From Epichloe hybrida (Eukaryota > Ascomycota > Sordariomycetes > Hypocreales > Clavicipitaceae): a DNA stretch of 64,000 bases. Below are positions 60,347-64,000 of this stretch, one piece after another; position 1 is the first letter of the stretch, and each line of letters begins with the position of its first letter. The stretch is from NCBI GenBank assembly GCA_019022495.1, contig JAFEKR010000012.1:62001-126000 (forward strand), given 5' to 3'. The notes under the pieces are model-generated. The model was not told the origin of the DNA, searched no databases, and saw only the letters and a list, made by a program, of their open reading frames with translations. The translations under genes were made by a program, and so were the position numbers.

Positions 60347-61807
60347 TCACAACTTGGCAATCATCTGGTTACCCTTCTTGATCCAAAAAACGGCGTCGTT
60401 GACAAACTCGTCGATGACGGCCTTGGCTGGCTTTTGTTCGTTGACGACAGCAGCGCACTTGCCCATGAGGTAAGGGCGGAACTGCTCAAGAGGGTCATCG
60501 CCCTCATCGTCATCATTCTCGGCGTTGTCGTCGGCGCTGGCAGCACCGCTGCTGTAGCTTTCGACTCCGCTGTGCTCACCGCCAGCTTCGCCACCCATGT
60601 ACTTCTCGAGGTCGACCTCGTAGGGAATGGTGCCCTTGGCAACAAGCTCCTGCATCTCCTGGCGACGGTTCGTCTCCCAGTCTTCAATGTAAGGGTTCTT
60701 GCGGACACGCATGGGGCGACCGGTGAAGATGATGGTACGGACGTTGTCGTCGTGGCCGGCAGTGCGGACGGCATCCTTGTGAGCCTTGGGGGCGCTGGCC
60801 TCATCAGTCAAGATGAAGCGGGTACCGACCCAGACACCGCTGGCGCCCATCATGAGAGCGGAAGCGAGGAGCTGACCGTTGTGAATACCACCGGCGGCGA
60901 CGACCTGTACGGGGCCCCCGGAAACAGGGGACTTGTGACCCTTGACAGCGTCGACGACGGCGGGAATCAGCACAGTGGTGGGAATGTCACCAGTGTGACC
61001 ACCACCCTCACCGCCCTGAGCGCAGATAATGTCGACGCCGAGCTCGAGGCACTTCTTGACGTGCTTGACGTGGCCGACCATGTTCATGTACAGGATACCG
61101 GCCTTCTGCAGCTTCTCGACGACATGTCGGGGGGGGACACCGACGGCGGAGACGAACAGCTTGGCGCCGGACTCGATGACAATGTCGACGAGCTCATTGA
61201 GCTTGCCCTTGGTGTAGTCGTAGCTGTAGAGAAGAAGGAAGAAGAAAAACACACTTGTCAGCAATGTCATCGTCATGGCCGAAATAGGTCGGGGTGGACT
61301 GTGCAGCACGCGGCGTTCGGCGGCGGTTCGGCGGGTCGGCGGGTCGCAGAACGGAAAGCACGTGAAAGCAGCCAGGAGTGGAAGAGGAGACATTGACATA
61401 CTTGGTCTTTCGGGCGTTGCCACCAACCTGGGGCAGAAGCAAATCGACACCGAAGGGAGCCTTCTTGTCGGTCAGGGACTCCTTGAGCTCGGAAATCTGC
61501 TCACGCAGCATGTCGGGGGTGTAACCGACACCACCTATGACGCCCAAACCGCCGGCATTGGTAACGGCTGCAGCCAGCTTGGGACCAGCAGCAACGTTCA
61601 TACCAGCCAGCAGGATGGGATGCTGGATCTTGAACAGCTCGGTAATGGGGGTGCGAATCTGCTCTAGACGAGTGAAGAAACAAGGAAGGAACAGGTCAGT
61701 CTTGATGTCGTGCTTGCGCTGGGCACGTGGGCACGTGGGTGTGTTGGGAGAACTTTTCGACTTTTGCGAATGACGTGTGCATGTTTGGACTTACGAGGAG
61801 AAGCCAT
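60347..61807 (-). CDS. Nitronate monooxygenase (2-nitropropane dioxygenase family)
   Basis: Exons complement(60347..61223, 61402..61663, 61795..61807), 383 aa. An FMN-dependent TIM-barrel enzyme that oxidises alkyl nitronates, including toxic propionate-3-nitronate, to carbonyl compounds and nitrite. Family motifs: PILLAGMNVAAGPKLAAAVT with NAGGLGVIGGVGYTPDML, FGVDLLLPQVGGNARKTN, FVSAVGVPPRHVV, IICAQGGEGGGHTGDIPTTV with the active-site region His, VVAAGGIHNGQLLASALMMG and WVGTRF. Near the C terminus is an acidic Ser-rich segment (EHSGVESYSS, then DDNAENDDDEGDD) before QFRPYLMGKCAAVV. The first exon is 13 nt (MASP plus one base) and joins to QQIRTPITELF. Introns are 131 and 178 bp. No signal or peroxisomal signal was seen (C terminus QMIAKL), so probably cytosolic. 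Divergent from FOL1. Confidence 0.92.
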
Positions 61808-62640
61808 CTTGTCTGGTTTTGTGGAGCGGGTATCTATGAGGAAGGATAAGAAGAGATGTGGACGAGAGCGAAACTGAAACTGAACCGACGACGAGGACGG
61901 GACAAGTTCAAATAGGAGGATAACCGGGGAATGGAACAAGCTGGGCCACGGTCCGGATATGACGGCGGCGGCGCGAAGAAGACATTCTGGCCAGTGGCCT
62001 GGGCTTTGCCGAGGTTCGACGCTGTGTGCCAGTGGGTTAATAAGGTAATAATAAGTGGTCGAGAGGGGGATTGGTTGGTTATTAGGCTGGTTAGCGCCGA
62101 TGGACTCTGGGGAAAGAAGCCGAGGGATATTAAGTCGTGCCCCGCCTCAACCTTACATATGTATTACTCGGTGTTGACTCTGTTGAGTGAAGTGGCATCG
62201 GGTTCCTCATTCCTTTTGGTCGTCATCCACGTGGTGCATCTCAGTCCCCAACAACAACAGCTATGATTATTAGCCAGCACCGACAGAACCACACCGTTGG
62301 CATATATCTGCCGACGCCGTGGACCCGACGCCGTCGACTCGGCGGCCTGTACATAGGCAAGTGCGCTGGGTAACGTGGTATTAACGGCGCCGGTAGGTAG
62401 GATCGCACGGAGCCGGCAATTCTTAACCCCGTGGAGCCGCCCCAGAATTCAACTTTCGACCAGACTTTTTGTCTGTTCGCATGCCTGGCACGTCTCATGT
62501 CTGGTGCATGGTCATGGTCATTGGTAGCCCTCCAGCCAACAGCCGTTCGTTCACCGAGATTCCAGCTGCCAGCTGGCCTGCTGGCCTTGACGGGCACATT
62601 GCATCAACCGTGCTTCCCTGCCACTGCCACTGCCACTGCC
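61808..62640. promoter_or_regulatory. Shared upstream region of nitronate monooxygenase and FOL1
   Basis: 833 bp between divergent starts. It includes a short repeat of CCGACGCCGT words (62307-62335) and CCACTG repeats just before the FOL1 ATG. No TATA box was assigned. A second in-frame FOL1 ATG lies here at 62497. Confidence 0.4.
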
Positions 62641-64000
62641 ATGGCTACGTCTGCGCCTTCCCTCTTGCAGATTATGCGCAACGGGGCGGGTATCCGTCAC
62701 CACAGACAGCTGGCACCACTTGCTGACTGTCGTTCCCAAATCACCACGCGATGCTCGCGTCATTCTTTACTCCTCAGCCCTTCTCGCAGAACTTCACACC
62801 AGTTTGGCCCATCATGGACAGCCCCACAAATATCGGCACGCACTCATTCGGCTTGTGCATGTCATGGCGGGAGCCGCAAGAAGAAGGCCTATATCGCCCT
62901 TGGAAGCAATCTGGGTGATCGAGTGGCTGAGATTGAAAAGGCATGCAACGAAATGGATCGTCGAGGCATTCGCGTGAAGCGCACGAGTAGTTTGTGGGAG
63001 ACGGAGCCAATGTATGTCCTTGACCAAGACCATTTCCTGAACGGAGCTTGCGAGGTGAGTCACTTTGCCAACGAACTCTGCTCCGCACAAGCTGCCAGTG
63101 CTGACTTGTTTTTCCATCCCCTAGGTGGAAACTGATCTGGAACCGCTCGCCTTGTTGGATGAGCTTCAATCTATAGAGAATCACCTAGGACGTCACAAGT
63201 TGATTGACAAAGGCCCCCGCAACATTGACTTGGATATCCTTCTCTACGGAGATGAAGTGGTACACAACAACCGCCTGAACGTGCCTCATATTGCCATTCC
63301 AGAGCGAGAATTCGTTCTTAGACCTTTATCGCAGTAAGCCCAATCTTGCCCAAACTAAAGGACTTGTTGCTATTGACCACAGTCTCATTGCTGACTGCCA
63401 TTTTACCTCACTGCAGATTGGTGCCATCCAAGTCGCTGGATCCATTAAAACCTCACAAATTGATACAGCATTATTTGAACGATCTCCCCGTTGGAAAACC
63501 GCTCTCGTCGATCACACCAATGGGCGGCCTGGCCGACAATCTCACACCACTTGTTCACAACAAGAGGACACAAATCATGGCCATTCTGAACTTGACCCCC
63601 GACTCCTTTTCGGACGGTGGGAAGCACAACTTGGGAAATCTCCGTGACACTGTCTTGAACCATATTCGTGGTGGCGCAACCATCATCGACGTAGGTGGCC
63701 AGTCGACAGCCCCTGGCCGACCTGAAGTTTCTGCCGAAGAGGAAGCCTCTCGTGTCATTCCCGCCGTTGAATTCATTCGATCTCTCCCTGAAGCACGAAG
63801 TATCGCCATCAGCGTGGATACCTACAGATCTTCCATTGCAGCGAGGGCTATCGCAAGTGGAGCAGACATCATCAATGACGTCTCGGCTGGATTGCTCGAC
63901 CCTGAAATGTTCTCAACGGTAGCGCGTCTCGGTAGAACCATGTGCCTGATGCATATGCGCGGCACGCCTCGAACCATGATGGACTTGAGCAATTATGAAG
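62641..64000 (+). CDS. FOL1: Folate-synthesis enzyme, HPPK plus dihydropteroate synthase (3' end outside window)
   Basis: Exons 62641..63054, 63125..63333, 63417..>64000. The HPPK part pyrophosphorylates 6-hydroxymethyl-dihydropterin and the DHPS part joins it to p-aminobenzoate. HPPK motifs: KKKAYIALGSNLGDR, SSLWETEPMYVLDQDHFLNG, GRHKLIDKGPRNIDLDILLY, LNVPHIAIPEREFVLRPL. DHPS motifs: QIMAILNLTPDSFSDGGK, GGATIIDVGGQSTAPG, ISVDTYRSSIAARA, ADIINDVSAG. Fungal FOL1 is usually trifunctional with an N-terminal dihydroneopterin aldolase; here only about 75 residues precede HPPK, basic and Ser/Arg-rich (IRHHRQLAPL, SRHSLLLSPSRRTS), which looks like a mitochondrial presequence. Yeast Fol1 is mitochondrial. 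ATG 62641 is in a good context (GCCATGG); an in-frame ATG at 62497 would add 48 residues without aldolase similarity. Confidence 0.92.

Noticed and set aside
60236..61396. A 386-codon open frame on the plus strand
   Set aside because: Antisense to the nitronate monooxygenase, which has clear family motifs; the plus frame is Leu/Val/Asp-rich with no similarity.

Overview
This 64 kb window is nuclear DNA from a filamentous ascomycete, most likely a Sordariomycete and plausibly Hypocreales (inferred from the look of the proteins; not tested by a search). The signs are compact genes with short introns (about 57-180 bp, with two longer ones of 257 and 445 bp) carrying GTRNGT donors and CTAAC/CTGAC branch points, a CRE1/CreA carbon repressor, a Zn2Cys6 regulator, a GPI-anchored Ser/Thr-rich wall protein, a CVNH lectin, and many homopolymer and microsatellite runs between genes. 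I support 19 protein genes, two of them cut by the window ends. I found no tRNA, 5S rRNA, transposon or CRISPR array.

Layout, left to right: 3'-truncated type II membrane glycosyltransferase-like gene (-, 1-2012); SYO1 ribosomal-protein symportin (+, 2409-4499); MLH1 mismatch repair (-, 4912-7330); PAS-type Zn2Cys6 regulator (-, 9782-11882); a 7.1 kb stretch without recognisable genes; peroxisomal Lon protease (-, 19007-22507), divergent from RPA2 (+, 23341-24274); GNAT acetyltransferase (-, 24585-25562); IDI1 isopentenyl-diphosphate isomerase (-, 27305-28227), divergent from END3 (+, 29125-30515); acyl-CoA-binding protein (+, 31014-31499); GPI-anchored Cys-rich protein (-, 33688-34634); BTB-bromodomain protein (-, 37420-38895); secreted CVNH lectin (-, 39814-40480); RAD55-like RecA paralog (-, 43004-44581); CRE1 (+, 51334-52584) behind a 6.7 kb gene-free upstream region; TIM21 (-, 56573-57474), divergent from GLO3 ArfGAP (+, 57923-59653); nitronate monooxygenase (-, 60347-61807), divergent from FOL1 folate-synthesis enzyme (+, 62641-64000, 3' end outside).

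The genes are mostly unrelated housekeeping functions and do not form a cluster. Three (MLH1, RPA2, RAD55-like) serve DNA replication and repair but are far apart. The less ordinary content is: a dispersed intergenic motif family (TACGGAGTA / TCCGTA, including a perfect palindrome seen three times); graded 7-bp and 11-bp tandem repeats; a RAD55-like protein with altered Walker A and Walker B residues; a BTB-bromodomain fusion lacking the acetyl-lysine-binding Asn; a CVNH lectin that only appears once three exons are joined; and several unusual splice arrangements (GC-AG intron, GTTGGT donors, AAG acceptors, an 8-nt microexon, a 4-nt coding first exon). All splice sites were assigned by eye from reading frame, conserved protein sequence and consensus, not from transcripts.
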